DNA of 64,000 nt from CAZVUW01 sp964629825 (GCA_964629825.1 CAZVUW010000002.1:1-64000); one strand, 5' to 3'; numbered from the stretch's first letter, positions 16,300 through 25,048 are shown. Notes: generated by a model from the sequence alone, not told the origin. Numbers and translations: made by a program.

Positions 16300-17666
16300 C
16301 GCAGGCTCCCCAGGACGCCGCGGACCGGACCGCCCTCGAACAGGGCGTCGACGGCCCGCTCGGTCGCGGCGGCGCGGTCGTCGTCGAGCACGGCGGCGAC
16401 GGTCGAGCGGAACTTGGCGCGCACCTGCTCCTCGCTCATCGGCGCGTCGGGGGAGCCGGTGGCGTAGGCCTTGGCCTCCAGCCAGGTGCCGTCCCTGCGC
16501 CGCACCCGCACGCGTGCGAGGAAGCGCTCCGGGAAGGCGGCGTCGGCCTCGGCGTCGAGCTCCAGGCGGATGCGGTGCGCGAGCTCCTTCACCTCGGGCA
16601 GGTCGTAGCCGCGTCGCTCGGCCTCGACGTACTCGGCGAAGCCCGCGCCGCCGAGGAGCAGCGCCATCGCGAGCGAGAACTCCATGGAGAACTGCGCACC
16701 GGTCGTGTCCGTGGGCTCGGGGCCGATCTTGCCGACGTGCATCAGCGACAGGTGGTCGCAGCCGACGACGATCTCCTCGACGTCATCCGCACGCAGCTCG
16801 GCCTCGTCCACCAGCGTCTTCAGCGCGTCGATCGGGGCGTGGATGAGACCGCAGTTGGCGTAGGGCTTGATCGCGGCGTTGAGCAGCGCCCAGCGGGTGC
16901 CCAGCCCGTCGACCAGCGCCTCCGGGCGGGGCGTGGTCGCGAAGGCCTGGAGGAGCCCGCGGGCGCCCTCGAGGATCGTGGTCGGCCCGGTGAAGCCGCG
17001 GCGGGTCAGCTCGACGGCGCGGATCCCGCCCATGGCGCCCAGGCCGGCGTGGAGGCGCTTCACCTCCCCGCCGGACTGCGTGTACTCGGTGGTGCCGGAT
17101 GCGTGGCTGCCCGCGATGCCCAGGGCCGAGGCGAGCGCTTCGGCGTCGAGGCCATGCAGGCGCCCGGCCGCCAGAGCGGCGCCGAAGACCCCTTCGATGC
17201 AGGTCTCGTGGAAGCCGCGGTCGACGATCATCGACGGCATCAGCGCCAGGCCGAGGCGCAGGATGGACTCGAACCCGATGGCCAGCGCGACGACCACCTC
17301 GTCGCCGGTCGAGTCGAGCTCCTCGCCCACTGCCAGGGCGGTCGGCACGGCCACGCAGCCCGGATGGGACAGCGCCTCGGCGTGGTAGTCGTCCATCTCG
17401 AAGCCGTGCCCGGCCGTGGCGTTGGCAAAGGCGGCCCACTCGGCCGAGGCGCCGCGCTCGTCGCCCACCACGGCGGCGGGGCCGGGGCGGGTGGAGTCCA
17501 GCGCGTAGCCGCGGACCGCCGCGTTCCAGCTGCGCGTCGCGCCGGCGACCTCCGCGCCGATCTGATCGAGCGTGTGGATCCGCAGCTTGGCGACCACCTC
17601 ATCGGGCAGGTCGGCGCGCCGCAGCCCCGCGGCCAGCTCGGCCCAGGTCCTGGTTGCTCCCATCAC
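16284..17666 (-). CDS. MmgE/PrpD family protein (first copy)
   Basis: A 460-residue member of the MmgE/PrpD family, whose known members are 2-methylcitrate dehydratase, cis-aconitate decarboxylase and iminodisuccinate epimerase. Present are the helical N-terminus, ATAGHGFEMDDYHAEALSHPGC (family DD-H active-site region near residue 90-110), GSHASGTTEYTQSGGEVKRLHAG and the GAQFSMEFSLAMAL helix. GTG 17666 overlaps the hydratase stop by 4 bp; ATG 17663 is an alternative. A second member lies two genes upstream. No methylcitrate synthase or lyase is nearby, so propionate catabolism by the methylcitrate cycle is unlikely; a dehydratase or decarboxylase on another acid fits better. Confidence 0.87.
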   Translation of the reverse strand: MMGATRTWAELAAGLRRADLPDEVVAKLRIHTLDQIGAEVAGATRSWNAAVRGYALDSTRPGPAAVVGDERGASAEWAAFANATAGHGFEMDDYHAEALSHPGCVAVPTALAVGEELDSTGDEVVVALAIGFESILRLGLALMPSMIVDRGFHETCIEGVFGAALAAGRLHGLDAEALASALGIAGSHASGTTEYTQSGGEVKRLHAGLGAMGGIRAVELTRRGFTGPTTILEGARGLLQAFATTPRPEALVDGLGTRWALLNAAIKPYANCGLIHAPIDALKTLVDEAELRADDVEEIVVGCDHLSLMHVGKIGPEPTDTTGAQFSMEFSLAMALLLGGAGFAEYVEAERRGYDLPEVKELAHRIRLELDAEADAAFPERFLARVRVRRRDGTWLEAKAYATGSPDAPMSEEQVRAKFRSTVAAVLDDDRAAATERAVDALFEGGPVRGVLGSLRCRLT

Positions 17667-18427
17667 CGGCTCTCCGTCTGTCGATCGTTGAAGCGGGGTT
17701 CGCGGCCTTCCCGCCGTGCGCGCACCGCCTCGGCGAGGTCGTCGCCCGCGAGCACCTTGGCACGCTGCTCGGCCAGGGATCGCCCGAGGTCCTCTGGAAG
17801 GAGGTTGCGGCGCAGGGCGCGCACGGCTCGCAGCGTGTACGCCATGGCCGCAGGGGCGGCCGCGGCGAGCTGCTCGGTCAGGCGTGTCACCACGGCCTCG
17901 AGCTCGCCCTCCGCGACGACGCCGTGCGCGAAGCCCGGCAGGTCATCGACCCTGCGCCGCTCGCCGGTCAAGATCAGCCCGGCCGCGGCGGGGGTGGCGG
18001 CGAGGAGGGCGGCCAGACCCTCGCTGCGGTAGGCGACCCCCAGGCGCACGGCGGGGATGCCGACCTCCACGCCGGCCCTCGCCACCCGCAGGTCGCAGCG
18101 GCAGGCCAGCTCCAGCCCCGCGCCGACGGCCGGCCCGTCGAGCACCGCCACGGTCGGCAGCGGGAGGTCGTCGAGGGCGGCCATCAGCTCCTCCAGGCCG
18201 GTCGGGACCTGCTCACCGACCCGCCCGAGGTCGAAGCCGGCGCAGAAGGCGCGCCCGCCGGCTCCGCGCAGAACCACGACCCGGACCTCCGGATCAGCCG
18301 CGGCGGCGGCCAGCTGGCGGGTGAGATCCGCGGCGAGCTCGGGGGTGAGGGCGTTGGCGCGCTCGGGGCGGTCGATGGTCAGGGTCGCGACCCGCTCGCC
18401 GATCGCGCTCGTGATCCGCCCGCTCAT
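17663..18427 (-). CDS. Enoyl-CoA hydratase/isomerase family protein
   Basis: A 254-residue crotonase-fold protein. The oxyanion-hole segment GRAFCAGFDLGRVG (about 59-72) and the second loop LDGPAVGAGLELACRCDLRVA are present. The catalytic pair expected around residues 110-140 is not the classical Glu-Glu of mitochondrial hydratase: the region reads VGIPAVRLGVAYRSEG, so a different lyase or isomerase activity is possible. It lies between the two MmgE/PrpD genes with 4-bp overlaps on both sides. ATG 18427. Substrate unknown. Confidence 0.85.
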   Translation of the reverse strand: MSGRITSAIGERVATLTIDRPERANALTPELAADLTRQLAAAAADPEVRVVVLRGAGGRAFCAGFDLGRVGEQVPTGLEELMAALDDLPLPTVAVLDGPAVGAGLELACRCDLRVARAGVEVGIPAVRLGVAYRSEGLAALLAATPAAAGLILTGERRRVDDLPGFAHGVVAEGELEAVVTRLTEQLAAAAPAAMAYTLRAVRALRRNLLPEDLGRSLAEQRAKVLAGDDLAEAVRARREGREPRFNDRQTESR

Positions 18428-19767
18428 GGCTGCAGCTCCGGCGCCAGGTCGCTGACGTCGTCTAGCTCGGCGACCCGCCACAGACGTGCCGCCAGGCGGC
18501 GGGCGCGATCCTCTCCCAGCACCGGCGCGGCCAGGGCCACGAGCTTGAGCTCCAGCTCCTCGTTCGAGGCGGGGTTGGCGGGTCGGCCGCGGGGGGTGTC
18601 GACCGTGCGCTCGAGGACGTCGCCGCTGCGCAGATGCACCGCGACCCGCGCCGGCATGGCCTGGTCGTAGCGGAAGCTGTCGTCCACGCTGACGGTGACG
18701 CGCTGGCGCAGCGCGACCACGGCCGGGTCTGCGACGGCCTCGTCTGTGAAGGCCGCCGGCAGCAAAGGGTGCTCGAGCACCGCCATGGCGGCGGTGTGGG
18801 GGAGGCTGAACTTGGCCTCCAGCCCCGAGGTCGGCGCGGTGATGGCGGCGGCCTGCACCGCCAGGCGGTGCACGTGCGCGTCGATGCGCTCGATGTCGTC
18901 GGGCTTCAGCCCGAGCTCGCCGACGAGGCCGGCGACGGCGTCGATCAGGCAGTGGGTGGCACCGCAGGCGGCGTGCTGCTTGAAGGCGGTGTCGAGGATC
19001 GCCGGGCGTGCGAGCCCGGCGGTGCCCGAGTCCCCAGCCGTCCCGCCGGTTGCCCGCAGCCACCCCCCTGCGCCCTCCAGCGCCTCCGGCGGGGCTTCGA
19101 ACCCGGCGGTGATCAGCGCCTGCGCATGGACGCCCGCCGCGGCTGCCCGGCCGGCGTTGAGGGCCTTGCCGTGGCTGCCGAACACGGCGCGAATCCCGGC
19201 GGCGCCGGTCGCCGCGACGCTGAGGATGCGGGCCACGGCGCCGGCGTCCGCCCGGGCGGTGCGGGCCGCGGTGGCGGCTGCCGCCAGCGTTCCGATGGTC
19301 CCGGTGGCGTGCCAGCCGCGCTCGTAGTGACCGGGGTTGACGACCGCGCCGAGCCTGGCCGCGACCTCGTATCCGGCGACGACCCCCGCCAGCAGGTCCG
19401 CGCCCGTCGCGCCCTGAGCCTCGGCCACGGCCAGGGCGGCGGGGATCACCACCACGCCGGGATGGCCGATCATGACCACGTTGACGTCGTCGAAGTCGAG
19501 GACGTGCGCGGCAGCGCCGTTGACCAGCGCGGCTCCGAAGGGCGAGGCCCGCCCCGCCCGGCCGATCAGGGTCGCCTCCTCCCCTCCCCCCAGCACGGCG
19601 AGGGTTTCCGCGATCGCCTCCACCGCGGGATGCCTCGCGCCCGCGACCGCGCAGCCCACGAGGTCCACGAGGCAGCGGGTGGCAGCCGCGGTCGTCGCGT
19701 CGTCCAGGGTCGTGGCGGCCACGACCTCGGCGAGCTCGGCGGTGATGCCCGGGGCGCGCTCGCTCAT
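18424..19767 (-). CDS. MmgE/PrpD family protein (second copy)
   Basis: A 447-residue MmgE/PrpD protein. It contains NGAAAHVLDFDDVNVVMIGHPG (the conserved D-F-D-D-x-H region, about 83-104), GWHATGTIGTLAAAATAARTA, FGSHGKALNAGRAAAAG and ACGATHCLIDAV. These match canonical family blocks more closely than the copy at 16284-17666. Both starts and stops overlap neighbours by 4 bp (ATGA). Two divergent copies flanking a crotonase suggests consecutive or alternative dehydration or isomerisation steps on a hydroxy-di- or tricarboxylic acid. Exact reaction unknown. Confidence 0.9.
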   Translation of the reverse strand: MSERAPGITAELAEVVAATTLDDATTAAATRCLVDLVGCAVAGARHPAVEAIAETLAVLGGGEEATLIGRAGRASPFGAALVNGAAAHVLDFDDVNVVMIGHPGVVVIPAALAVAEAQGATGADLLAGVVAGYEVAARLGAVVNPGHYERGWHATGTIGTLAAAATAARTARADAGAVARILSVAATGAAGIRAVFGSHGKALNAGRAAAAGVHAQALITAGFEAPPEALEGAGGWLRATGGTAGDSGTAGLARPAILDTAFKQHAACGATHCLIDAVAGLVGELGLKPDDIERIDAHVHRLAVQAAAITAPTSGLEAKFSLPHTAAMAVLEHPLLPAAFTDEAVADPAVVALRQRVTVSVDDSFRYDQAMPARVAVHLRSGDVLERTVDTPRGRPANPASNEELELKLVALAAPVLGEDRARRLAARLWRVAELDDVSDLAPELQP

Positions 19768-20819
19768 GCGCCCTCCAACCCCTCGGCCACGGCTTGGATG
19801 GTGTTGACGACGTCGGTGACGAGGTGCCAGCGCGTCCCGGCGCCCACGTGGGGGGTGAGGATGACGTTCGGCGCGTCCAGCAGCGGGTGGCCCTCGGGCA
19901 GCGGCTCCCGGTCGAACACGTCCAGGCCGGCCGCGCGGATCGTGCCGGCGTGCAGCGCCTGGACGAGCGCAGCGGTGTCCACGAGCAGACCGCGCGAGGT
20001 GTTGATCAGGATCCCGCGCGGCCCCAGGGCGGCCAGGAACGGGCTGTCGACCACATGGCGCAGCTCGGGCGCGTAGGGCAGGTGCAGCGACACGACGTCC
20101 GCCCACAGCGGCAGGTCCTCCAGGGACAGGTGCCGCGCGCCGAGCTGCTCCTCGAGCCGCGGCACGCGCCGGCGGCCGGCGTAGGCGACCTCCATGCCGA
20201 ACGCGTGCGCGCGCCGCAGCACCTCGCTGCCCGTCTCCCCGGCGCCCAAGACGCCGAAGCGCCGCCCCTCGAGGGCGTCGATGTCGCCGGCTCCCACCCA
20301 GTTGAACAGCGTCGGCGGGTGACCGCCGTGCTCGGTGGACGCGGGTGCGGCCGCGCTCGTGCCCTCGGTGACCAGCGCTCCGTCGAGCAGCCGCCGCGAC
20401 AGGGCGAGCGTCAGCAGCAGCACGTGGTCGGCCACGTTGGCGGTGGTGCGCCGCCGCACGCAGGTCACGCTGATCCCCCGCCGGGCGCAGGCCTCGCCGT
20501 CCACGAACTGCGGGTCGGAGCCGTACACCACCACCCGCCGCAGGCGCGGTGCGGCCGCGATCAGCTCCGCATCGACGCGCTGGCGCTCGACGATCAGGGC
20601 GTCCGCGTCCGACACCGCCTGAAGAAGCTGCTCGCGCGTCGGGGCGAGGGTCACGCGCCAGGGCCGGCCGGCCGCGGTCAGCGGTCGCACGTAGTCCGCG
20701 ACCGCGATGCGCTCGGGCGCGAGGAAGCGCTCGAACCACTCGTCTGCGGTCCGCACCCCGCAGGCGATCTGGAGCATGCGGAACTCCACGCAGTCCTCGG
20801 CCGCGACGACGTGAGTCAT
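19764..20819 (-). CDS. D-isomer-specific 2-hydroxyacid dehydrogenase family protein
   Basis: A 351-residue NAD-dependent dehydrogenase of the D-2-hydroxyacid family. The Rossmann motif is FGVLGAGETGSEVLRRAHAFGMEV, in which the usual GxGxxG is GAGETG. NTSRGLLVDTAALVQAL carries the substrate Arg, GLDVFDREPLPEGHPLLD the catalytic Glu, and ILTPHVGAGT the catalytic His. ATG 20819 is chosen because it overlaps the upstream stop by 4 bp; the open frame beyond it is not protein-like. It would interconvert a 2-oxoacid and a D-2-hydroxyacid. The N-terminal 60 residues are unusually variable. Confidence 0.88.
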   Translation of the reverse strand: MTHVVAAEDCVEFRMLQIACGVRTADEWFERFLAPERIAVADYVRPLTAAGRPWRVTLAPTREQLLQAVSDADALIVERQRVDAELIAAAPRLRRVVVYGSDPQFVDGEACARRGISVTCVRRRTTANVADHVLLLTLALSRRLLDGALVTEGTSAAAPASTEHGGHPPTLFNWVGAGDIDALEGRRFGVLGAGETGSEVLRRAHAFGMEVAYAGRRRVPRLEEQLGARHLSLEDLPLWADVVSLHLPYAPELRHVVDSPFLAALGPRGILINTSRGLLVDTAALVQALHAGTIRAAGLDVFDREPLPEGHPLLDAPNVILTPHVGAGTRWHLVTDVVNTIQAVAEGLEGA

Positions 20820-21859
20820 GCGCGCACCCTCCGCAGGAGCGGCGCCACCTCGGCGGTGAACAGCTCGAGCGACGAGCGCACCAGACGCTGCGGCATGCCG
20901 GGCCACTGGATGCGGAAGATGAAGTGGTTGACGCCCAGCTCCTCGACGTGGCGGGCGAGCTCAGCGGCGCAGTGCTCGGGGTCGCCGAGGATGAAGCGGT
21001 CCCGCTCCAGCTCCTCGAACGGCAGGTCGAAGCCGGCCCGCTCGGGGATGACGCCGTCCTGGCCCCAGTCGCGGAAGGAGCGGTACTTTGCGGCGATGTA
21101 GGGCCCAGCCTCTGCCAGCGCCCGCTCGCGGGTCGGGGCGACGTACAGCTCCTTGATGATGGGCAGCTCCTGGGGCTGCGGCAGCCCGAGGCGCTCGCGC
21201 TCGGCGCGGTACAGGCCCATCTGCCGCCGCAGGGTCTGCAGTGTCGAATGGTTGTTGACAATCCAGCTGTCGGCCAGCCTGGCGGCCCGCAGCACCGCAC
21301 CGTCGGCGTTGGCGGCCATCCAGATGGGCGGATGGGGTCGCTGCGCCGGCCGCACCGTGGGCCGGACCCTCGGCAGAGGGTAGTGCGGCCCGTCTGAGGC
21401 GACCTCGTCCTCGGTCCACAGCCGCCGCACCAGCTCGAGGCTCTCCTCAAACGCGGCGACCCGCTGCCCCTTGGGCGGACCGAGCACGTCGTACTCCAGG
21501 TCGCGATAGCCCTGCCCGACCCCGAACACCACGCGCCCGCCGGTCAGGAGATCCAGGGTCGCGACCTCCTCCGCTATGCGAACAGGATGCGTCAGGGCGA
21601 GCAGCACCACGCTGGTCCCGATGACAGCGCGCGGCGCCTCGGCGCTCAGGCGCGCCAGCAGCGGGATCGGCTGCACATACGCGTATGGATCCGGCAGGAA
21701 GTGGTTGCCCGCCCACAGCGAGTCCAGCCCGAGCTCGTCGACCCAGCGCGCCTGCTCGATCCCCTCGGCGACCCGCGTCGCCATGTCGTCGGACGGGTCG
21801 TGCTCGGGCACGACGACCACGCCGAAGCGCAGCTGCGCGGGCGCCCTGTCCTCGTCCAC
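20816..21859 (-). CDS. LLM class flavin-dependent oxidoreductase
   Basis: A 347-residue luciferase-like protein: LRFGVVVVPEHDP at the start, WVDELGLDSLWAGNHFLPDPYAY, VRIAEEVATLDLLTGGRVVFGVGQGYRDLEY and PTVRPAQRPHPPIWMAANAD. FGVGQGYRDLEY resembles the flavin-binding segment of FMN-type alkanal or limonene monooxygenase-like members. It would insert oxygen into, or oxidise, a pathway intermediate with reduced FMN or F420. GTG start 10 nt after the M29-like gene; the stop overlaps the hydroxyacid dehydrogenase start. Confidence 0.9.
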   Translation of the reverse strand: MDEDRAPAQLRFGVVVVPEHDPSDDMATRVAEGIEQARWVDELGLDSLWAGNHFLPDPYAYVQPIPLLARLSAEAPRAVIGTSVVLLALTHPVRIAEEVATLDLLTGGRVVFGVGQGYRDLEYDVLGPPKGQRVAAFEESLELVRRLWTEDEVASDGPHYPLPRVRPTVRPAQRPHPPIWMAANADGAVLRAARLADSWIVNNHSTLQTLRRQMGLYRAERERLGLPQPQELPIIKELYVAPTRERALAEAGPYIAAKYRSFRDWGQDGVIPERAGFDLPFEELERDRFILGDPEHCAAELARHVEELGVNHFIFRIQWPGMPQRLVRSSLELFTAEVAPLLRRVRA

Positions 21860-21869
21860 CGCTGCGGCG

Positions 21870-22859
21870 TCAGTCTGCGCTGACCTGTAGGCGGCCCTCG
21901 GAGATGACGGTGATGTCGTCGACCACGAGGGTGGGATATCGCACGACGCCGTCGAGGTGGGTGCGGCTCGCCACCTTGCCGCCCGTGTCGGTGTTCATGC
22001 CGAGCGCGATGTGCATGCAGCCGGCGATCTTCTTGTCCTCACGGACGAAGCCGGTGACGCGGCAGCGGTCGTTGATGCCGACCGACGTCTCACCCAGCAT
22101 CCACGAGCCGTCGTCGCCGTTGGCCTCTAGGTAGGCGAGCAGCTTGGACGCCGACGCCCCGCCGGTGATCTTCACGGCGCGGCCCTCGCGGAACTCGGCC
22201 CGGATCGGCTCGCTGAGCAGACCGACGTGGTGCATGGTCGTGTCCCAGACCACCGTGCCCTCGATCGACTCCTCGATCGGCGACATGCCGACCTCGCCGT
22301 CGGGGAAGCCGGCGGCGTACAGGTCGCAGCCGGGGTTCTCCAGCACCTTGGCGGCGGTCAGCCAGCTCGGCCGGCCGGTGATGTCGGCGCGCAGGTCCGT
22401 GCCGTTGGGGCAGGTGACGTGCATGGTCTTTCCGGCCATCCAGATGTCGTAGATCTTCTGGCCGAGCCGGTTCATGCGCTCGTAGTCGGCGGTGGCGCCG
22501 CCCTCGCGCAGCATGTCGACGGTGATCTCCTCCGAGGCAAGGAAGCGCACGCCCTCCTTCTGGAGCGCGTGCGTCGGCTCGGAGTGGATCACCGCCTTGG
22601 ACGTGACCAGGTGCACCAGGTCGGCGCCCTCCATGGCCGCGAGCACCCCGGCGGAGGGCGCATCGTGGTGGAAGGCCACCGGCGGGGACATGACCTGGGT
22701 GACGTCGAGGTCCAGCGCGATGGCGGCGGCCATGAAGGCGTTCGACACCATCGGATCGGTGCCGGTGTCGGTGACGATCACCAGCCGGTCCCCGGCCGAC
22801 AGGTTCAGCCGGTAGGGCGTCATCGCCGTCCGGACTATCTCCGCGAAGCGGTTGTCCAT
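21870..22859 (-). CDS. M29 aminopeptidase-fold/NicX-like metalloenzyme
   Basis: A 329-residue protein resembling the family that joins thermophilic M29 aminopeptidases and 2,5-dihydroxypyridine 5,6-dioxygenase (NicX). Visible blocks are GEVGMSPIEESIEGTVVWD (metal-ligand Glu region), DDGSWMLGETSVGIN and CMHIALGMNTDTGGKVASRTHLDG (His and Asp ligands). Short length and a catabolic operon argue for a NicX-like ring-cleaving or hydrolytic enzyme rather than a peptidase, but this is inference. ATG 22859 follows GGAGGCCGAGC. Gap of 45 nt to the upstream acyl-CoA dehydrogenase. Confidence 0.75.
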   Translation of the reverse strand: MDNRFAEIVRTAMTPYRLNLSAGDRLVIVTDTGTDPMVSNAFMAAAIALDLDVTQVMSPPVAFHHDAPSAGVLAAMEGADLVHLVTSKAVIHSEPTHALQKEGVRFLASEEITVDMLREGGATADYERMNRLGQKIYDIWMAGKTMHVTCPNGTDLRADITGRPSWLTAAKVLENPGCDLYAAGFPDGEVGMSPIEESIEGTVVWDTTMHHVGLLSEPIRAEFREGRAVKITGGASASKLLAYLEANGDDGSWMLGETSVGINDRCRVTGFVREDKKIAGCMHIALGMNTDTGGKVASRTHLDGVVRYPTLVVDDITVISEGRLQVSAD

Positions 22860-22904
22860 GCTCGGCCTCCTAGCGGCTTGGCGCCGGCGGCAGCCGACCC
22901 GGGT

Positions 22905-24032
22905 CTAGTCGTCGAAGCTGTCCAGCACGTGACGGGCGACCACCAGCTGCTGGATCTCCTGCGTGCCCTCCTCGAACCAGAAGCCGCGGGCGTCACGGTA
23001 GATGCGCTCGATCGGCGCGTCCTTGGTGTAGCCGTAGCCGCCGTGGACCCGCAGCGACAGGTCCGTGACCCGGCCGATCATGTTGAGGCAGAACAGCTTC
23101 GCCGTTGCGGCGGCGGCGGTGAAGTCCTCGCCGGCGTCGTGGAGCTCTGCGGCCCGGCGCACGAGGCCGCGGCCGGCGTCGATGTCCGCCCGCATCATCG
23201 CCAGGTGGCCCTGGATCGCCTGGCGCTCCGCGATGGGCTTGCCGAAGGTGACGCGCCGCTTGGAGAAGCGCGCGGCCTCCTCGAGCGCCCGCTCGGACAG
23301 CCCGACCATGCAGCAGGACAGCGAGACACGGCTGTAGTCCAGGAAGGACAGGCCGATCTCCAGCCCCTGTCCGACCTCACCGAGGACGTGCTCGTCGCCG
23401 ACCTCGACGTCGTTGTAGCGCAGCCAGGCGTGCCCCGTGCCGTGGATGCCCATCGTCTGCTGGGTGGCGTCCACCTCGAAGCCGGGCAGGTCGCGCGGCA
23501 GCAGGAAGGCGGTCAGCGAGTCCTTGGCGCCGCGGTCGTCGCTGGCGGCGATCAGGATGAAGTAGTCGGCCCGGTCGGCGAAGGTGATCAGGTGCTTCTC
23601 GCCGGTCAGCCGCCAGGCGTCCCCGCTGCGCACCGCGCGCGACTTGGTGTCGCGGCCGGTCCCGCCCGACAGCTCGGTCAGAGCGAAGGCGAGCACGGTG
23701 TCGCCGTCAGCCACCGAGGACACCAGCTTGCGCTGCGAGTCGTTGCCGTAGCGGGCGACCGGCCGCCAGATCCCGTTGGTCAGGTGCACCAGCATCCGGC
23801 CGGCGCCGGGCCCGTAGGACGCCGCCTCCAGGTACGGCAGCAGGTCGACCACGCTGAGGTCGAAGCCGCCGTACTCCTCGGGTAGGGACAGCCGGTAGCA
23901 GCCGAGCTCGGCGGCCTGCTGGAGGAGAGACTCGGGGATCCGGTCGGTGCGCTCGATCTCTGCGGCGGCCTCTTCCACCGGCCCGGCGAAGAACGCGCGG
24001 AACTCATCAACCGACGGCAACGACCGGGTCAT
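22905..24032 (-). CDS. Acyl-CoA dehydrogenase
   Basis: A 375-residue FAD acyl-CoA dehydrogenase, first gene of the operon running to 12.4 kb. It has LSLPEEYGGFDLSVVDLLPYLEAAS, FALTELSGGTGRDTKSRA (flavin segment, with the FAxTE motif partly altered) and RVTFGKPIAERQAIQGHLAMM. The C-terminal RVHGGYGYTKDAPIERIYRD and FEEGTQEIQQ include the Glu used as catalytic base in medium- and short-chain enzymes. It should introduce a C2-C3 double bond into an acyl-CoA. ATG 24032 follows an AT-rich promoter region. Confidence 0.93.
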   Translation of the reverse strand: MTRSLPSVDEFRAFFAGPVEEAAAEIERTDRIPESLLQQAAELGCYRLSLPEEYGGFDLSVVDLLPYLEAASYGPGAGRMLVHLTNGIWRPVARYGNDSQRKLVSSVADGDTVLAFALTELSGGTGRDTKSRAVRSGDAWRLTGEKHLITFADRADYFILIAASDDRGAKDSLTAFLLPRDLPGFEVDATQQTMGIHGTGHAWLRYNDVEVGDEHVLGEVGQGLEIGLSFLDYSRVSLSCCMVGLSERALEEAARFSKRRVTFGKPIAERQAIQGHLAMMRADIDAGRGLVRRAAELHDAGEDFTAAAATAKLFCLNMIGRVTDLSLRVHGGYGYTKDAPIERIYRDARGFWFEEGTQEIQQLVVARHVLDSFDD

Positions 24033-24061
24033 CCCGACACCCCCTGGGCAGGCACGCGAGG

Positions 24062-24100
24062 CTATTAACTACATACTATCATCAGGAATTTCGACCGAAC
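24062..24100 (-). promoter_or_regulatory. AT-rich promoter region of the 24.0-12.4 kb catabolic operon
   Basis: The 73-bp spacer between the amidohydrolase stop and the acyl-CoA dehydrogenase start has an AT-rich patch. On the minus strand it reads TTCCTGATGATAGTATGTAG, with TAGTAT or GATAGT as -10 candidates. It is the only break of this kind before the eleven-gene operon, so it should hold its promoter. A GATGAT core resembles the motif seen upstream of other catabolic units in the window. Confidence 0.4.
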
Positions 24101-24105
24101 AAGCG

Positions 24106-24951
24106 CTACTTGAGATCGAAGATCTGGCGCGCGACGCCGCCGAGGACCAGCTCGCGGGCCTCGTCCTTGAGGGGCAGGTGCTCGACCGCGGCGATGGCGT
24201 CGGCGTAGTCCATGACCGGGTAGTCGGTCCCGAACAGGACCTTGCCCCGACCGCGGCTGTTGGCGAAGCGCACCAGCGAGGGGTCCCAGTACTTCGGGTG
24301 GTGAGCCGAGGTCCCGATGTAGACGTTGCGGTGCTTCCAGGCGAGGGCGATCAGCTCCTCGACCCATGGCCAGCCGGTGTGGGCACCCACGATCGTGAGC
24401 TCGGGGAAGTCGAGCGCGATGTCGTCTACGTGGATCGGCCGGCCCATCTCGGAGGGCATCGCCTCGGCCGAGTGCCCGACCTGCATCACCACCGGCACGC
24501 CCAGCTCGGCGCACTTGGCGTAGAAGGGGTAGTAGCGGCGGTGGTTGACGGGCAGCGCGAAGCCGTAGGGGTGCAGGTGAGCGCCCACGAACGGGCCGTT
24601 GCGCACCCAGTGCTCGAGCCGGCGAACGCCCTGCATGCCCTCGCGCGGGTCGATGCCGACCAGGCCGTACACGCGGCCCGGCGCCTGCTCCGCGACCTCG
24701 GCGACCTGCTCCTCGGAGACGTCCCAGATGAGCTGGGAGGTCTTGTAGGAGTTCATCTTCGCGGAGGGCACCAGGACGGCGTCGACGCCGGCGGCGTCCA
24801 TGTGCTCCACGAACTGGGGCACGGTGCGGGGGATGATCCGCTCCCGCATGCCCCACCACTCGACGACCTCTGCGACCTCCGGGGGGTCGAGGAAGGTCTG
24901 GTGAAGGCCCTCCTCGGTGAACAGGTTGCACCAGTAGTCGATGGCACCCAT
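24106..24951 (-). CDS. Amidohydrolase family protein (ACMSD-like, Amidohydro_2)
   Basis: A 281-residue TIM-barrel metal-dependent hydrolase of the ACMSD-like amidohydrolase_2 group. Visible are FVGAHLHPYG, GVPVVMQVGHSAE (His), TIVGAHTGWPWVEELIALAWKHRNVYI (conserved His) and KVLFGTDYPVMD (metal Asp). The first metal motif, normally D-x-H-x-H after strand 1, is replaced by AIDYWCNLF, so the N-terminal histidine pair is missing. Family members hydrolyse or decarboxylate cyclic acids. It follows the TRAP permease gene by 97 bp and probably acts on the imported compound. Confidence 0.85.
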   Translation of the reverse strand: MGAIDYWCNLFTEEGLHQTFLDPPEVAEVVEWWGMRERIIPRTVPQFVEHMDAAGVDAVLVPSAKMNSYKTSQLIWDVSEEQVAEVAEQAPGRVYGLVGIDPREGMQGVRRLEHWVRNGPFVGAHLHPYGFALPVNHRRYYPFYAKCAELGVPVVMQVGHSAEAMPSEMGRPIHVDDIALDFPELTIVGAHTGWPWVEELIALAWKHRNVYIGTSAHHPKYWDPSLVRFANSRGRGKVLFGTDYPVMDYADAIAAVEHLPLKDEARELVLGGVARQIFDLK

Positions 24952-24992
24952 TGACGACTCCTTATGCGCCCGCGGCCGCGGACCTCCGGCAA

Positions 24993-25019
24993 CTCTGATA
25001 ATGATGCATATCTAATACC
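24993..25019 (-). promoter_or_regulatory. AT-rich promoter/operator of the amidohydrolase gene
   Basis: The 97-bp gap between the TRAP permease stop and the amidohydrolase start has an AT-rich island: CTCTGATAATGATGCATATC on the plus strand, so CATTAT and GATATG are -10 candidates on the minus strand. It includes the AATGATN4AT motif found at several other operon heads. It suggests separate expression of the hydrolase. Confidence 0.4.
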
Positions 25020-25048
25020 GGAGCGCGGCGACGCGCAAGCCGGAGGGG

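Noticed and set aside
16284..19767. Methylcitrate cycle (prpD).
   Set aside because: No methylcitrate synthase or methylisocitrate lyase; two divergent family members around a crotonase.
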